Shown piece after piece: positions 12,409 through 24,436 of a stretch of 64,000 nucleotides of DNA. The stretch is from contig SKCR01015020.1 in NCBI GenBank assembly GCA_019454045.1, forward strand, positions 24,719 to 88,718, written 5' to 3'. The stretch comes from Zanthoxylum bungeanum. Its lineage: Eukaryota; Streptophyta; Magnoliopsida; Sapindales; Rutaceae. A program made the position numbers and the translations under genes. The number at the start of each line of letters is the position of its first letter. Positions within the stretch are counted from its first letter, which is position 1. The notes beneath the pieces are model-generated. The model made no database searches and had not been told where the DNA came from. It worked only from the letters and a program-made list of their open reading frames with translations.

Positions 12409-12802
12409 CGACACTCTTCCATTTCATTCAAGCCACAACATGCATCCATAAACGACTCTCATGCGAATAGAATTCAATAATAATAACAAAAACGAATATA
12501 AACTAATAAAAAATTACCCTCAGGTCTAACATTTTAAATCACCTCTCGGATGTACGGTACACGATCGTCGGAAGGGTGGATGCTCCGCAACTCTCCCGGT
12601 TCACTGGTTCACTGTTCTCGTTTGTTGTCTTACTGTTTTGAGTCGTCGTTCTCCGTCTTTTGCTACTATTTCCTTGTGGTTTCGCTGCCGTCTCCTCTTT
12701 ATCTTTTGCTTACTGTTTTTTGGGTGTCTTCTTCCTGTAATTTTCTTGTGTGTTGTGTATGAGCTAGGGACTTATGTGTAAAAATACAGTGCCTACAACC
12801 AC

Positions 12803-13448
12803 GAAAGCTTTGTTCTATATCACATGTCTTGGGCGGTTGTGACTTGTTGGCCAAAGTCAAGGTCACTTCTAGTTCATCGACGTGGATTACGAAGTTTTCC
12901 CACTGTCAATGGGTCGCGCTTAACTGGAATCATTAAGTTTGTTGAGTTAAAGCCAAAGCTTAGTTGATTCAGAGGAAAATGTTAGGAAATATATATTGGC
13001 TATATATCTCGGACTTGGAGGTCTACCTACCGGATCTAGGAATTGGACGAGATCCAATTGATCTTAGAGATCTACCGAGTTAAGTTTCATACAACTTGTT
13101 GGCCAAAGTCAAGGTTGTGTGTTATTTAACGGGATCCTAGCCCACTAGGAAACTAGGTTTCCCGAGTAATCCACAGAGGGTTAGAGGCTCGCCGAAAAAT
13201 AGTGGGAGGCTAGTATTAAATTTGCAATTTCGTTTAGATACTTACCAAAACGCGCTCTTTTATTTTATTTATCGTTGTAATAAATATTTATTTGTTGGAC
13301 TAATATTGAATATTGCTTTCATTGAATAGTTAGACTGTACAAGACACTACTACACTTGTAGTTGGTTATATAGTTGGACTATAGTAACCATTACATTTTG
13401 AGTGTACCCAAAATCATTGATTGGATAGTTGGACTATTGCAATCGAGA
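12803..13448 (+). other. CopA1 untranslated leader, second part
   Basis: Continues the leader interrupted at 10771; it matches CopA2 61545-62177. The phrase TTGTTGGCCAAAGTCAAGG is repeated here (about 12845 and 13098) and before the insertion (about 10718). CopA2 has the same three copies. Confidence 0.7.
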
Positions 13449-16400
13449 TGGCTGGAAAGATTAGCGTTAAGGGACATAATCCTGGGTGAAAATATCTTTA
13501 ACGGCGTAAATTTTCCAGATTGGAAATGAATCTCAGGATAGTCCTGGGAGTTAAGAAGTTAATCTATTGGATATAGAAACCTCTCGTGCCCTGAGCCCGG
13601 AGTTGAGCAAATAGTAGAGCATGAGCTTAAGAAGACTCATCGTGATGATAACTTTAGTTCTCAATCCGTTATGCTTGCCGCAATGATTCCTTAATTTCGT
13701 CGTCATAACTAAGGATTAGATTCTTATACCATGATGTTGAAATTAAAGGATCTTCATATATCTAACCTTAGATCTTAGAATTACGAATTGCAAAAGAAGC
13801 TCTTTCGCTCGCGTATGTCAGAGGGTACATCTGTCGAGCACTAGGTGTCGCAGATGATTGCTAACATCGAACAGCTAGGTTAGCTGGGCATTACCTATAA
13901 GGCTGAGACTTCCATAGATTTGATCTTACAGTTTTTGCCCAAATACTGGGGCGGGTTCATAATGAACCAAGAGAAAACTCTTGGAGAGTTAATGGCTATG
14001 CTCAAGGAGGCAGAGCCAGAGCTTCCAAAAGGGCAAGGAGCGCAATGCGCATCTTACTTCGACATCCCAGAAGGCCAAGGCTTGGTCAAAGGCTTCTGGG
14101 GGTGTGAAGAAAAGGGCGCAAAGACAAAATCGTCACAGTCTTCTGGGAAGACAAATGACATATCCCAAGATGTCTGCCTAAATTGTGGCAAACGAGGTCA
14201 CTGGAAGCGTGACTGCCGTATGGACAAGGCATACATAAAGGAAGTGAAAGCGAATAAGGCTCCGACTTCAGGTATGTTTGTTAATGTGATAAACGTGTCC
14301 ACTAGTGGTTTTAAAAATTGGATTTTTGATACTGGATGTGGTACATACATATGTACTGATGTGCGAGATCTGCTGATTAGCAGGAGACTGGCTTCAGATG
14401 AGATCGACATGCGAGTCAGAAACGGGACGAGAGTCGCTGTTTTGGCTGTGGGAACCTAAGTTTTGGAACTGCTCTTTGGGCATGTACTTAAATTAGGAAA
14501 CTATTATAATGTACCTAGTTTGACTAGAAATATTATCTCTATATCTAGTTTAACCCGTTGCAGGTATACCTTTATGTTCCAAAACACTGGGTGTTTTGTT
14601 TATAAAGATGATATTGAGATATACACATTAGATGTGAATAACAGTATTTATATTTCGAATATAAATGAATCTCAAACATATAACATGACAAACAAAAGGC
14701 TCAAACTGAGTAAATCAGATGAGACTTATTTGTGGCATTGTCTGGGACACATTAACAAGAATCGTATATCCATTCTTTGGAAGAATGGATGCTAGGACGG
14801 ATTTGATCCTAATTCATATGATGTCTGCGAATCTTGTTTATTAGGCAAAGTGCTTAAAATGCCTTTTAGCAGTAAAGGTGTACGTGCCACCGAGCTGTTA
14901 GCCTCATTCATGGTGACGTAGTGGGCCCATATCTAGCTAGGCTAGAGGTGGATATGAATACTTCGTAACCTTTACGGATGTTGCATGACGTTATGGTTAT
15001 GTGTGTCTTATGAGACCCAAGTCGGAAACTTTTGAGAAATTCAAAGAGTTTCGACACAAAGTAGAAAAACAGACCAGCAAAAGTATTGAAACATCACGGT
15101 TGGACCGTGGTGGAAAATACTTGAACAATGAGTTTCTCGATTACTTGAAAGAGTATGGTATTCTTTCACAGTTGACTCCTCCCGGAACACCTCAATTGAG
15201 TGGTGTGTCCGAACGGAGAAACCGAATTTTATTAGACATGGTAAGGTCAATAATGAATCGCACTGAGCTATCAATTTCCTTTAGGGGATACGCATTGAAC
15301 AATGCTATACTTATTTTGAATAAGGTTCCGACAAAGTCTGTTGGACAGACCCCATATGAAATATTGACAGGAAAGAAACCAGGTTTCTCATTCCTGAAGA
15401 TTTGGGTATGTTGGGTATATAATTAAATGTTTGGATGATACCAAACTAGAACCCAAATCAGATAAGTGCCTACTTGTAATTGGTTATCCTAGGGAAATAA
15501 ATTTCCACAACCTATAAGAGAACAAAATATTTGTTGCTCTCCATGCGTTTTTCCTTAGAGGAATTCCTAAATGCAGTGGTAAGTGGGAAGAAAGTAGAAC
15601 TCGATGAAAATCGGAGTAATACTGTTCTTGGCACTGATCCCCTCACGGAACACGAACAGTTCATCAGGGATGAGACTGTTCCATAATCTTCTAATACACA
15701 AGAACCGCGTAGGTCGGAGAGAGTCAGAAAACAACCTAAGAGGTCTGGGTTTCTGATCTCACCTCATATAGATATTAATCTTATTGAGGAAGACAAACCG
15801 GCTACGTATGAGGAACCGATCTAAAGTATCGACTCCGCCTTATGGAAAAGTGCCATGAAATCTGAAATGGATTCCATGTACAGAACCAAGTTTGGACACT
15901 GGTTGATGTACCATAAGGCATTGTGCCTATTGGTAGCAAATGAGTCTTCATGGTGAAGACATACATGGATGGCAATAAAAAAACGTACAAAGCTAGGCTT
16001 GTAGCGAAAGGGTATCGTCATCAACATGGTGTTGATTACGAAGAAACATTTTACCCGTTGCCATGATTAAATCCATTCGGATAATGTTTGCTAATGTTGC
16101 ATATCTCGATTATGAAATATGGCAGCTGGACGTCAAAACCGCTTTCCTTAACGGAAACCTTTTGGAGGATGTTTTATATAACAGCCTGATGATTTTATCG
16201 CTCCAAAACATGTAAACTAGGTTTGCAAGTTAAATCGATCCATTTATGGATTGAAGCAAGCATTGCGTTCTTGGAATCAACGTTTTGATGAGATCATAAT
16301 GGTATATGGTTTCATTCAAAACAAAGATTATTCTTGTGTATATAAGAAGGTTAGTGAGAGCGCACTAACATTGATTGTCATATACGTTGATGATGTATTG

Positions 16401-17178
16401 CTTCATAGCAATTACATTCCCATATTAAAATCGGTGAAAGCTTGGATTTCATTAAAATTCTCCATGAAAACTTAGGAGATGCAACCTTTATTCTTGGAAT
16501 AAAGATCTACTGGGATAGATCTAAAAGTTGTTGGCACTCTCCGAGAACTCGTACATTGAAAGACATATACGCGACCTGGTGTCTCATATGCTTTGAGCAT
16601 GTGGAGTCACAATCAGGCCGATCCAGGTAATGGTCACTGGATTGATGTTAAGAACATCCTTAAGTATCTTAGAGGAACTAAGGATGCTTTCTTAATTTAT
16701 GGAGATTGAGAACTTGAGGTGACTGGGATCACCGATGCAAGTTTCCAAATCGATAAAGACGACTGTAAGTCACAATAAGGGTACATATTTTTTTTGAAAA
16801 ATGGAACAGTGAGCTGGAAATCTTCCAAGCAAGATACTGTTGCCGATTCAATAAAAGCAGATTACATTGCTGCGGCTGAGGCATCAAAAGAAGCATTTTG
16901 GATCTATAAAATTCCTAATTGGATTAGGAGTAGTTCTGTTAGCAGCTGAGCTGGGCTACAACACAGGCTAAGGAATTACGGTCTCATCAATGATCCAAGT
17001 ATGTACTTCGATGGTTTCATCTGATTCAAGAGATCACACATCGTGGCGATGTGAAGATCGAAAAATCGCATCTGATGATAACCTAACATATCCGCTGATA
17101 AAAGTGATATCTCAGCATAAGCATGAGCGACACGTACATAGTTCATGTGTTGGACACTTGAGTGATTGGCTATAGGCC
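13449..17178 (+). pseudogene. CopA1 gag-pol pseudogene
   Basis: The order is gag, protease, GAG-pre-integrase, integrase, RT and RNase H, as in Ty1/copia. Gag (from ATG at 13449) is badly frameshifted against the CopA2 copy at 62178. A CCHC knuckle (CLNCGKRGHWKRDC) lies at 14176-14217, a protease motif FDTGCG near 14325, and pre-integrase motif ETYLWHCLGHINKNR near 14725. Integrase core with TPPGTPQLSGVSERRNR is open at 15001-15426. The RT box IYVDDVLLHSNYIP lies near 16381, preceded by IYGLKQALRSWNQRFDE; RNase H text (DTVADSIKADYIAAAEASKEA) lies near 16835-16900. Stop codons interrupt RT and RNase H, and the RT-RNase H junction near 16530-16620 is deleted. It cannot make a full polyprotein. 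Confidence 0.9.
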
Positions 17179-17188
17179 AAGTGGGAGA
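17178..17188 (+). other. CopA1 polypurine tract
   Basis: CAAGTGGGAGA just before the 3' LTR start TGTTGGACAA. The same tract type precedes the CopB LTR. Confidence 0.8.
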
Positions 17189-17189
17189 T

Positions 17190-19087
17190 TGTTGGACAAT
17201 TATGACCCATAGCATCACTATTTGTAAAAGACATGGTGTTCTTTGTACAAATTAACTATGTGACAATTGAAATTGCTCTTTTATCATTTTGTAATTGGAT
17301 TACATGGATATATAAACGATAAAAGTCCATATGATTAGTACCAGATTACTAAGATATGAGACAATATTAATCCACGAAAGGTTTAATCATTAAATATCCT
17401 TAGTCGTAGTATTATCGAGACTGGACATCGATAATACAGAATAGACTAGTATTACACTTGTGCGCGTTATGGAAGCTTAACATCATAGTTCTCATATATT
17501 TAAGTATTGTATTCTTATGCAAGTGTGATAGGAGGTTCTGTTAGTCGTTGAATTGGGAACAGCTTCGCTTTGGATAGACCCCTCAGAATTCCATTGGTAG
17601 TATGACTATGTGTCTATGGAATCCGAATCAGGGTATGTGTATGTGGTCTTAACCTGAGACTTGCATCGCTAATACTTGCGACAATCAATACGCTTTGGTT
17701 TTGGTCGTCCGGGGCTTTAACAGGTTCCTTGTATGCCTCTTCTGGGTTTATTGAGAATCGTAGTGTATTGGATATGATGTCAAGATGGAAGTGTCACTTC
17801 AGTCATATGGAGATGATGATCACGCAGGATACAGAACTGGTGCTCTTATATGCTGCAGCTATCGGGATAATATGACAAGGTCACGATTATCCGATTAAAT
17901 AGACTAGTTGCTAGTGATCTGATATATGCTTCGTACGGGGCAGACACAATTCCAGCCCCAGGCCTAGCATGTGACATCCGATACTGGATCATAATACGTA
18001 ATACTTAGTATACTACGCTTGATAAAGATTATGTATTCTTTAAAAGAATATTTCTGGAGAATTGGGTAGGCACGGTGCTTTGCTAGAAGCCAACCATGTC
18101 TTATAAATCGGTAAGAACGTGGTACTGGGTACGCACGTATTCGGATAGTCCGATGACCGTATTTACTGCCAACATATCCAGGGATCTCATTGGTCGCTTC
18201 CCAAAGATTCACCGATGACATTTGACTCGAACAGAATTAATCTAGGATTAATTATAAGAGAGGGAAAATTAATCTGGGATTAATTACGGAAAGAATTTAT
18301 CTGGGATAAAATTCGGATAGAAGAGAGAGAATGATTTATTTGTAATTTGTCGATTAAATAATATATTGGATATATTAATTGAAATTAGATTTCAAAACAG
18401 AATTAAAATTGGATTTTAATTCGGGCGAACGAATTAATTTAGAATTAATTCACCAGCGACTTTCGTAATAATTTTTTGAGGTATTATTATTTAATTAAAT
18501 TAGATTTAATTAAGTCGCGACGGAAAATTCTTTTTAATTCGGAATTAAATGAACCCGGGCCCGAGCGAAGTTGCGTGTTGAGTTGTTCGACTTAAATTTG
18601 GAATTTAAAAGTAGTGAGACCCACTTGACTTACATCAACAAGTTTGACTAGTGGTGGAAGTTGTTAATGGTTGAGTGAAATCTTGGATTGCTTATTCAAC
18701 ACTCAATCAACAACCAACACACTTTGTTTTTAATTTTTAAAAAGATATACCAACTTTGGAAGTTGACATCTTTGGTAATTGATTTTAGAAATAAAAAACA
18801 CACTCTCTCCCTCCTAGCCATTGCCATGAGCTTCCTTTCTCCCTTTAGAAATTTTGTTGCAAAATTTCTTCAAGCTAGCACATAAAAGGAGTCAACAAGG
18901 TGATAGGGAAACTAATCCCTTGAGTTTGGAACACAAAGAAAAGCTTGGAGCTCTTCACAAACATACAAAAATTTTGAAATCCATCATCCAAGCCAATCAA
19001 TGTAAGTTTATTCCGCAATCTTATTTTGATTATTCACACACTAAATCATGTTGTAGAGATCATTGGCATGTTCTAGGAACACTAACA
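17190..19087 (+). repeat. CopA1 3' LTR
   Basis: A full 1898-bp LTR from TGTTGGACAA to ACACTAACA, the same length as the CopA2 LTR at 58053-59950. The next five bases, TCCTT (19088-19092), are the predicted target duplication; the partner copy is outside the window. Confidence 0.92.
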
Positions 19088-20076
19088 TCCTTATCATAGG
19101 AAATGGTATAAGATTGATGCAAAGTGTGAAAGCCTACCTTTGCAAGAACTTCTCCATGAAAGATATGGGTGAAGCTTCATATATACTATGTATAAGGCTC
19201 TACTGGGATATAGTTAGAAAGTTTATAGGGTTTTCGCAATCGACGTACATAGATATGATGTTAGAAATGTATGGTTTTACAAACTACAAGGCATCAAATA
19301 TACCTTTTCGTTATGGCATACATCTTTCAAAGAAAATGGCACCTCAGACTGAGGCAGAAAAAGTTAGGATGTCTAACTTGCCATATGTCTAACTTGCCAT
19401 ATGCTTCTTGTATTGGAAGAATAATGTATCATATGCTATGTACAAGACCTCACATCTGTTTTGGCGTCAATGTGACTAGCCGATATCAATCTGATCCAGG
19501 TAATGATCATTAGATAGTCGTGAAACATATCATAAAATATCTTAAAGGTATTAGGGATAAGTTATGATATATGGAGAAAATGAGCTACAAGTTAAGGATT
19601 ATACTGACTCTGACTTCCAAAGAGATCCAGATGATAGAAAATCTACATCAGGTTACGTATTTACCCTTAACAGTGGTGCGGTTAGTTGGCCATGTTCAAA
19701 GTAAGGCTCAACAGCTGATTCCACCACTGAGGCGGAATTTATAACGGCTTCAGAAGCTGCTAAAGAAGCTGTATAGATTATAAATTTTATCACAGAACTT
19801 GGTATTATGCCTAGTATTACGAATTTGATGCCATTGTACTGTGATAATAGCAGAGCCATTACGCAGGCTAAGGTTTCGAGAGTGCATTCCAAGTCTAAAC
19901 ACGTGGAAAGGAAATACCGCGTAATTAGAAAGATAATTGAACGAAAAGACATAATGGTCTTGAAGGTTCAAGGACTAGACAACATAGCAGACCCGCTTAT
20001 AAAGGCCTTACCTTCTAAGTTATTCGATAAACATGTGGATGAGATGAGACTACGGTACCATCCACATTGGCACTAA
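19088..20076 (+). pseudogene. CopB pol fragment: RT end and RNase H
   Basis: This belongs to a second copia family that hosted CopA1. It starts just after where a YVDD box would be (LIIGNGIRLMQSVKAYL) and runs through FSMKDMGEASYILCIRLYWD, CTRPHICFGVNVTSRYQSDPG and RNase H motifs (DYTDSDFQRDPDDRKSTSGY; TADSTTEAEFITASEAAKEAV). It ends ADPLIKALPSKLFDKHVDEM and a stop at 20076. A repeated SNLPY segment near 19370-19400 causes a frame change, and stops lie near 19512, 19565 and 19700, so it is a pseudogene. The C-terminal 89 codons (19807-20076) are still open. Confidence 0.88.
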
Positions 20077-20089
20077 GCAAGTGGGAGTT
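20075..20089 (+). other. CopB polypurine tract
   Basis: AAGCAAGTGGGAGTT directly precedes the LTR start TGTTGGAGTTGG, overlapping the end of the pol frame. Confidence 0.75.
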
Positions 20090-20326
20090 TGTTGGAGTTG
20101 GTGCTTGAAGTGCCAATTCGAATTGTATATTTTATTATTTATTAATAAAATAACTATATTTTTATTTCATACCTTATTAATGGTATTATCATTATGTGTA
20201 TTAGATTCATGTATAGATATGTTAAGAATTACATCGATCATAAAATAGTCTTGTAGTAATACTGGACACTAGGTGGTCCGACATTGGGATAAATATTACT
20301 ATTGTAATTATTCTTAAAGTATATAT
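20090..20326 (+). repeat. CopB 3' LTR, first part
   Basis: Starts TGTTGGAGTTGGTGCTTGAA after the PPT. I cannot follow it beyond the CACTA-1 insertion, so its end is unknown. Bases 20327-20352 resemble CACTA internal sequence rather than LTR. Confidence 0.65.
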
Positions 20327-20377
20327 GGATTACAACATTAGCTACAGAAATCAAACACTATAAGAAAATACAGAATT

Positions 20378-20865
20378 AGCGACGGAATAGTCCGTTTCAA
20401 AATTTCGAAACGGAATAGCGACGGAATTGAAATGGATTACAATATTAGCTACAGAATTTAATGACGGGACACAGTTCCGTAACTAATAGTGGCGGGAATA
20501 AAATCACGGGAAAAAAAGCGACGGAATAGAGATGGATATTTGAATCTGTCTCTATATATTGAGACGGAATTCTATTTCCGTCTCTAAATAACGACGGAAT
20601 TAAAATTTTCTCGCTATATATAGTGACGGAAACTTGTTCCGTCGCTAAATAGAGACGAAATTAATATTCCATCTCTAAATAGAGCGACGAAATTAATATT
20701 CCGTCTCTATTTAGAGATGGAATTTTATTTCCGTCGTTAAACATAGCGACGAAAATAATTATGTCGCCATATATAGCGAAATAAGTAAAATTCCGTCTCT
20801 AAATAGCGACGGAATGTTCCGTCGCTAAATAGAGACGGATAAATATCCATCGCTAATTTTACTTA
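20378..20865. repeat. CACTA-1 left subterminal repeat array
   Basis: Dense short words AGCGACGGAAT, AGAGACGGAAT and their complements alternate in both orientations, giving many nested hairpins. In En/Spm such motifs bind the accessory TNPA-type protein; that role here is by analogy. Confidence 0.8.
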
Positions 20866-22602
20866 AATAAAAAATATTTCCCTTTCATTTTCCCCTGTCT
20901 CACCTAATCCCTAAATCCCTCAAATTTCTTTGCCCTCTGTCTCACACTCTCACGAAGAAGCTAAGTAAACTTGATCATGCTGTTTTTCATTTTTTCACTT
21001 AATGGGTTTTGTTAGGATCAATTTTCTTCTTATTTTTCTTTTTTCTTTTGACAGAAAATGAGAGAAAAAATTGCATGTCATGTTCATTTTCTTCTTATTT
21101 GTTTGTTTGTTTTTACTTTAGATCCATGGGGACCCATTTTGTTTAATTTGGTTTGAGTGAAATTGAAAAGTTTGAATTTTGACAATTATTTCTTTTTTGG
21201 TTGTTCAATGTGGCTCAGTTAGTTTTCTGTATGGTTTATGGAATGAAGCTCGGTGAAGAAATTATGATGCATGGTTGTTTTGTTGCTCTTTGAATAAATT
21301 CATTTTAGATGGTTTGTGCGATCGTTTGAGTTGTTTTCGGGTTCATGACTTGAATTCTTAGCAAGATTCGTTAATAATTGAGCATTTTAAGTAACCTGGA
21401 GGGTTGTAATGAGTTGATTCATTATTTTTCTTTTGGTCCTGGACTCCTGGTAGAGAAAGAAAAATTCAGATCTTATTAAGTAGAGTGAAAAGAAAAATTG
21501 CGAAGATATTATGGCTAGTCGTGCGAGATCATAAGTGCATGTGATATGGTATTTACGTGTTTGGATGTCGAGAATTACTGAGTTATCAGTATCTTGAATT
21601 TATGGGGTTAAAAATTTAGAAAATTTCCTTATTCTGATTAAGAATTACTGAGTAATTTGTCTCTATCTTACTGTATGTATGAAAAAGTACACCTTAATCC
21701 AACTCTGGTGCTTCTTAGTGTAGGTCATAGAGTTTTCAACAAGGGAGTGATGTTGAAATTATAATGAGAAATGTAAAGCATAATAATATAGGTTCGTGTT
21801 GCCATTTTTACAATTATGTCGTTTCTCGTGGGAGAATGAAGTGATTGAAACATTCCTCAGCCACCCCAAAAATAACACTTAAATAAGAAAGAAAGAAAAG
21901 AAAATAATAGTAGTAGAAAAATTATTGTCAGTTTTAAGAGAAGTAAGACGCATACTTATTTGCCTTAGAGTTTGAATTATCAGTTCTATAAGTTTGAGAC
22001 CTGAGTTGCTGTATTATCGTGGGAGGTTGTACGTCATGCATTTTATGGGTAATTTTGGATTGTTGTAAGCTAGTTCAAGAACATATCTGGTGATTTAACT
22101 TGAATCTGAATTCTGATAGTGAGATTATAACCCCGAGACTGAAAGATCATTTGATTTTTCGAGACATGTAGTTGTCTTCATTAGCTAGAGCTTTCTTCTT
22201 ATTTTTGTTTTTAGATATTCTTTTGCCACCTGAAAGTTTTAAAAATGTGATGTCTTGTGTTCGGGGCTTCTGGGAGGCTAATGAATTGTAATTGCTAATG
22301 TCAATAATTTGGGACCACCCTGACCCAATAGTTTTCCAGGTACTTGTGAGAGATTGCACATGCTTCTAGCAGAAAATCTATAATTTTACTGTGAGGCAAT
22401 CTTAGATTACTGTCTGATTTTCTCTTATATAAAGGACTTCTAATTGTGGTTTGCATTTATAAAGGAAGTTGATATTTTGATCTATGCTCACAGAAATAAA
22501 GATTTTCAAAGTTGATATTTTGATCTCTTACAGCTAAAAATAAGTTCTGAAATGTGGTGTCTTGCCTCGTCTAACTTTTTGAAAGATGCTGATTAATTAT
22601 AG
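20866..22602 (+). other. CACTA-1 internal non-coding part
   Basis: Begins with a leader-like stretch (CTAATCCCTAAATCCCTCAA near 20907) that is the complement of CACTA-2 near 41110-41135. The rest to 22600 shows no reading frame I can assign and may be a long 5' UTR intron. Confidence 0.5.
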
Positions 22603-23453
22603 ATATGGTACGGGGAGCACATCCAGCTGGCCGAGGACGAGGAGTTGAGCGGAGGGCATGCAGTGGACTAAAGTGCCTAAAGACATAAAAGCGTACTATT
22701 GGGATGAATTTCAGGTATATTATTATTACATGTAATGTATTATTTGTCATTGTTGATTACTAATTATTTATTCAAATTGTTTTAAATTTTTTACTGAAAT
22801 TTTATCAGTGAGATTCTGCGCATGTGGTCGCTGTTAGGATTACATGGAATAATGTGTATCAGAATCGGTATACGATAAACTTTGTAAATGGGCTATAAAT
22901 ATAAAGAATGAGGGAAGCCACTCTGCGTTCCAGATAATGTTTGGAATAAATGGTAGGAGTATTGGTAGGCTGCTGTGGAGCAAATGGTAGCGATTGCATC
23001 TCAGTTTTCAGAGGAGTCTGGTGAGCCTGAGACTTAACTCGACACCAATCGCCTATACTTAGATATCGTTGGAGTGGATACTAAGAAACGCCGAGTGTAT
23101 GGTCTCGGCTCTCTTGCATCACTTTCATATCCAGATTCATTACGCAGCTCAGGTAGATCGTACTACGATTCGACTTTTGATGATACAGTTGTGCAGCGGG
23201 TACAAGAGCGAGTTTGGATTGAGATGCAGACTATACAACAACGACTGGATGAAGAGCAATGAAAGAGAAATGAAGAGATACACCGACTAGAGGAAGAGCA
23301 ACGAAAGAGAAATGAAGAGGTACTTGATCTCAAACAGAAAATGACAGATATGGAGCGGTATTTTCGGATGATGAGAGACTTGAGTTCACGGCCTTCCTCT
23401 TCAGGTCTACCTTATCCTCCGACTAATTGTGAGCAGACAGATAAGGAAGATTA
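22603..23453 (+). pseudogene. CACTA-1 accessory transposase-like pseudogene (Transposase_24 type)
   Basis: An ATG at 22603 opens MVRGAHPAGRGRG, a Gly/Arg-rich start common in this family. A frame change leads to MQWTKVPKDIKAYYWDEFQ (22658-22714), then a likely intron (GT at 22715, AG ending 22808). The next exon reads TWNNVYQNRYTINFVNGL and is broken by several stops. The C-terminal part is better kept: DIVGVDTKKRRVYGLGS near 23060, then YYDSTFDDTVVQRVQERVW, and a coiled-coil-like EEQRKRNEE repeat near 23265-23310, ending at a stop near 23451. The family is the plant Ptta/En/Spm accessory protein, not the DDE enzyme. I see at least four in-frame stops. Confidence 0.75.
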
Positions 23454-23674
23454 ACTTATGTGTATATTTTTTTTTATGTTGTACTTTTTTAAACTTTATA
23501 ACATTTATATAATAAAATTTTTATTTACTATTTGTTGTTTTTATTTTATAATTTAAGTAATTAATATATTTATTTTATAATTTTACTAATATTAATAATT
23601 TGTTTAAAATAAAATTAATTTCTTAAAAAATTTAAAAAATAACAATTTTATAAAAAAAAAAAAATTTCCTAGGA
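23454..23674. other. CACTA-1 AT-rich 3' spacer
   Basis: Very AT-rich stretch between the pseudogene stop and the right subterminal repeats; nothing else seen. Confidence 0.5.
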
Positions 23675-24003
23675 AATTAGAAACGGAAAATTAGAAACGG
23701 ATTCCGTCTCCAATTAGAGACGGACTTTTCGTTTCTAAATAGAAACGGAAAAATTCATCTCTTAGTTCGTTGCGAAGTAGCGACCTAATTAGAGAAGAAA
23801 ATTCCGTCTTTAATTTGAAACGAAAATTCCGTAGCTAATTAGAGACGGAAATTATTCCGTCCCTATATTGAAACAGAAGTTTCTGTCACTAAATAGCGAC
23901 GAAATTTACTGTTTCTATTTAGCGACGGAATCATTCCGTCTCAACATTGAAACGAAAGTTTCTGTCACTATTTCGCGACGGAATTTTCCGTCGCTATGTA
24001 GTG
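23675..24003. repeat. CACTA-1 right subterminal repeat array
   Basis: Alternating GAAACGGA, CCGTCTC, GCGACGGAAT and CCGTCGCTA words ending TATGTAGTG. The usual TTCTTG before TAGTG has decayed. Confidence 0.75.
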
Positions 24004-24436
24004 AAATTGCAAGGTTCATACAGTCCACCTCATCCAAAATCAAAGACATAATCCAAAATACGCATATCGCAAGCCGATTTCATACGTTAGTTGATATAGA
24101 TATTATATTCGAACAAATCTAAAATCATTTTCTAATAATAACACTTACATATGTACTAACTCATGCTTACCAAATCATTAACCAATAACTCAACACACAC
24201 ACACATCGAGCATGAACTTTCATTTAAACAATTATATACGTAGTCCAGTGTAGAAGGGGTCAAGCAATCAAAATCAATGCATTTACCCTTTATAATCATT
24301 CGTTCATCTCAAACAGTACCTACTTTATCATAACTGATAGTATAAAATAATTATTTTCATGTCTTTTGGAAACACATCATATATAGAAACTTTATGAAAA
24401 CACTTTTATCACCCAGAGTCCGTGAAAAATGTCATG

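Larger units (their letters stand above)
10772..12797 (-). mobile_element. GyT2: Tat-type solo LTR, minus orientation
   Basis: The 2026-bp insert is flanked by ACCAC on both sides (10767-10771 and 12798-12802). The paralogous CopA2 leader has the uninterrupted site at 61540-61544. The right end reads GCCTACA, the complement of the GyT1 LTR start, and the left part (10840-10930) is the complement of GyT1 7490-7590. The terminal TG at the left has become TA. No internal region is present, so it is a solo LTR made by LTR-LTR recombination. Confidence 0.85.
7684..19087 (+). mobile_element. CopA1: degenerate Ty1/copia retrotransposon carrying nested insertions
   Basis: In order: 5' LTR (front part displaced by GyT1), initiator-Met-type PBS, leader split by a solo LTR, gag-pol pseudogene with domains in copia order (gag, protease, integrase, RT, RNase H), PPT and an intact 1898-bp 3' LTR. 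It is inserted in plus orientation inside the RT of CopB. The many stops and frameshifts show it is no longer autonomous. Confidence 0.9.
20356..24003 (+). mobile_element. CACTA-1: non-autonomous CACTA (En/Spm) DNA transposon
   Basis: The left end is CACTATAAGAAAA and the right end is complementary to CACTA (TAGTG at 23999-24003). A 3-bp target duplication AAA lies on both sides (20353-20355; 24004-24006). Subterminal regions hold many inverted GCGACGGAATT / CCGTCGCTA words, typical of the superfamily. Inside is a pseudogene of the accessory plant-transposase family (Transposase_24, PF03004). No TNP2/TNPD catalytic transposase is visible. It is the same family as CACTA-2, with matching terminal and 5' UTR-like sequence. 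Confidence 0.88.

Noticed and set aside
16976..17218. 80-codon minus frame over the CopA1 RNase H end
   Set aside because: Shadow of the pol pseudogene; not conserved in any sister copy.
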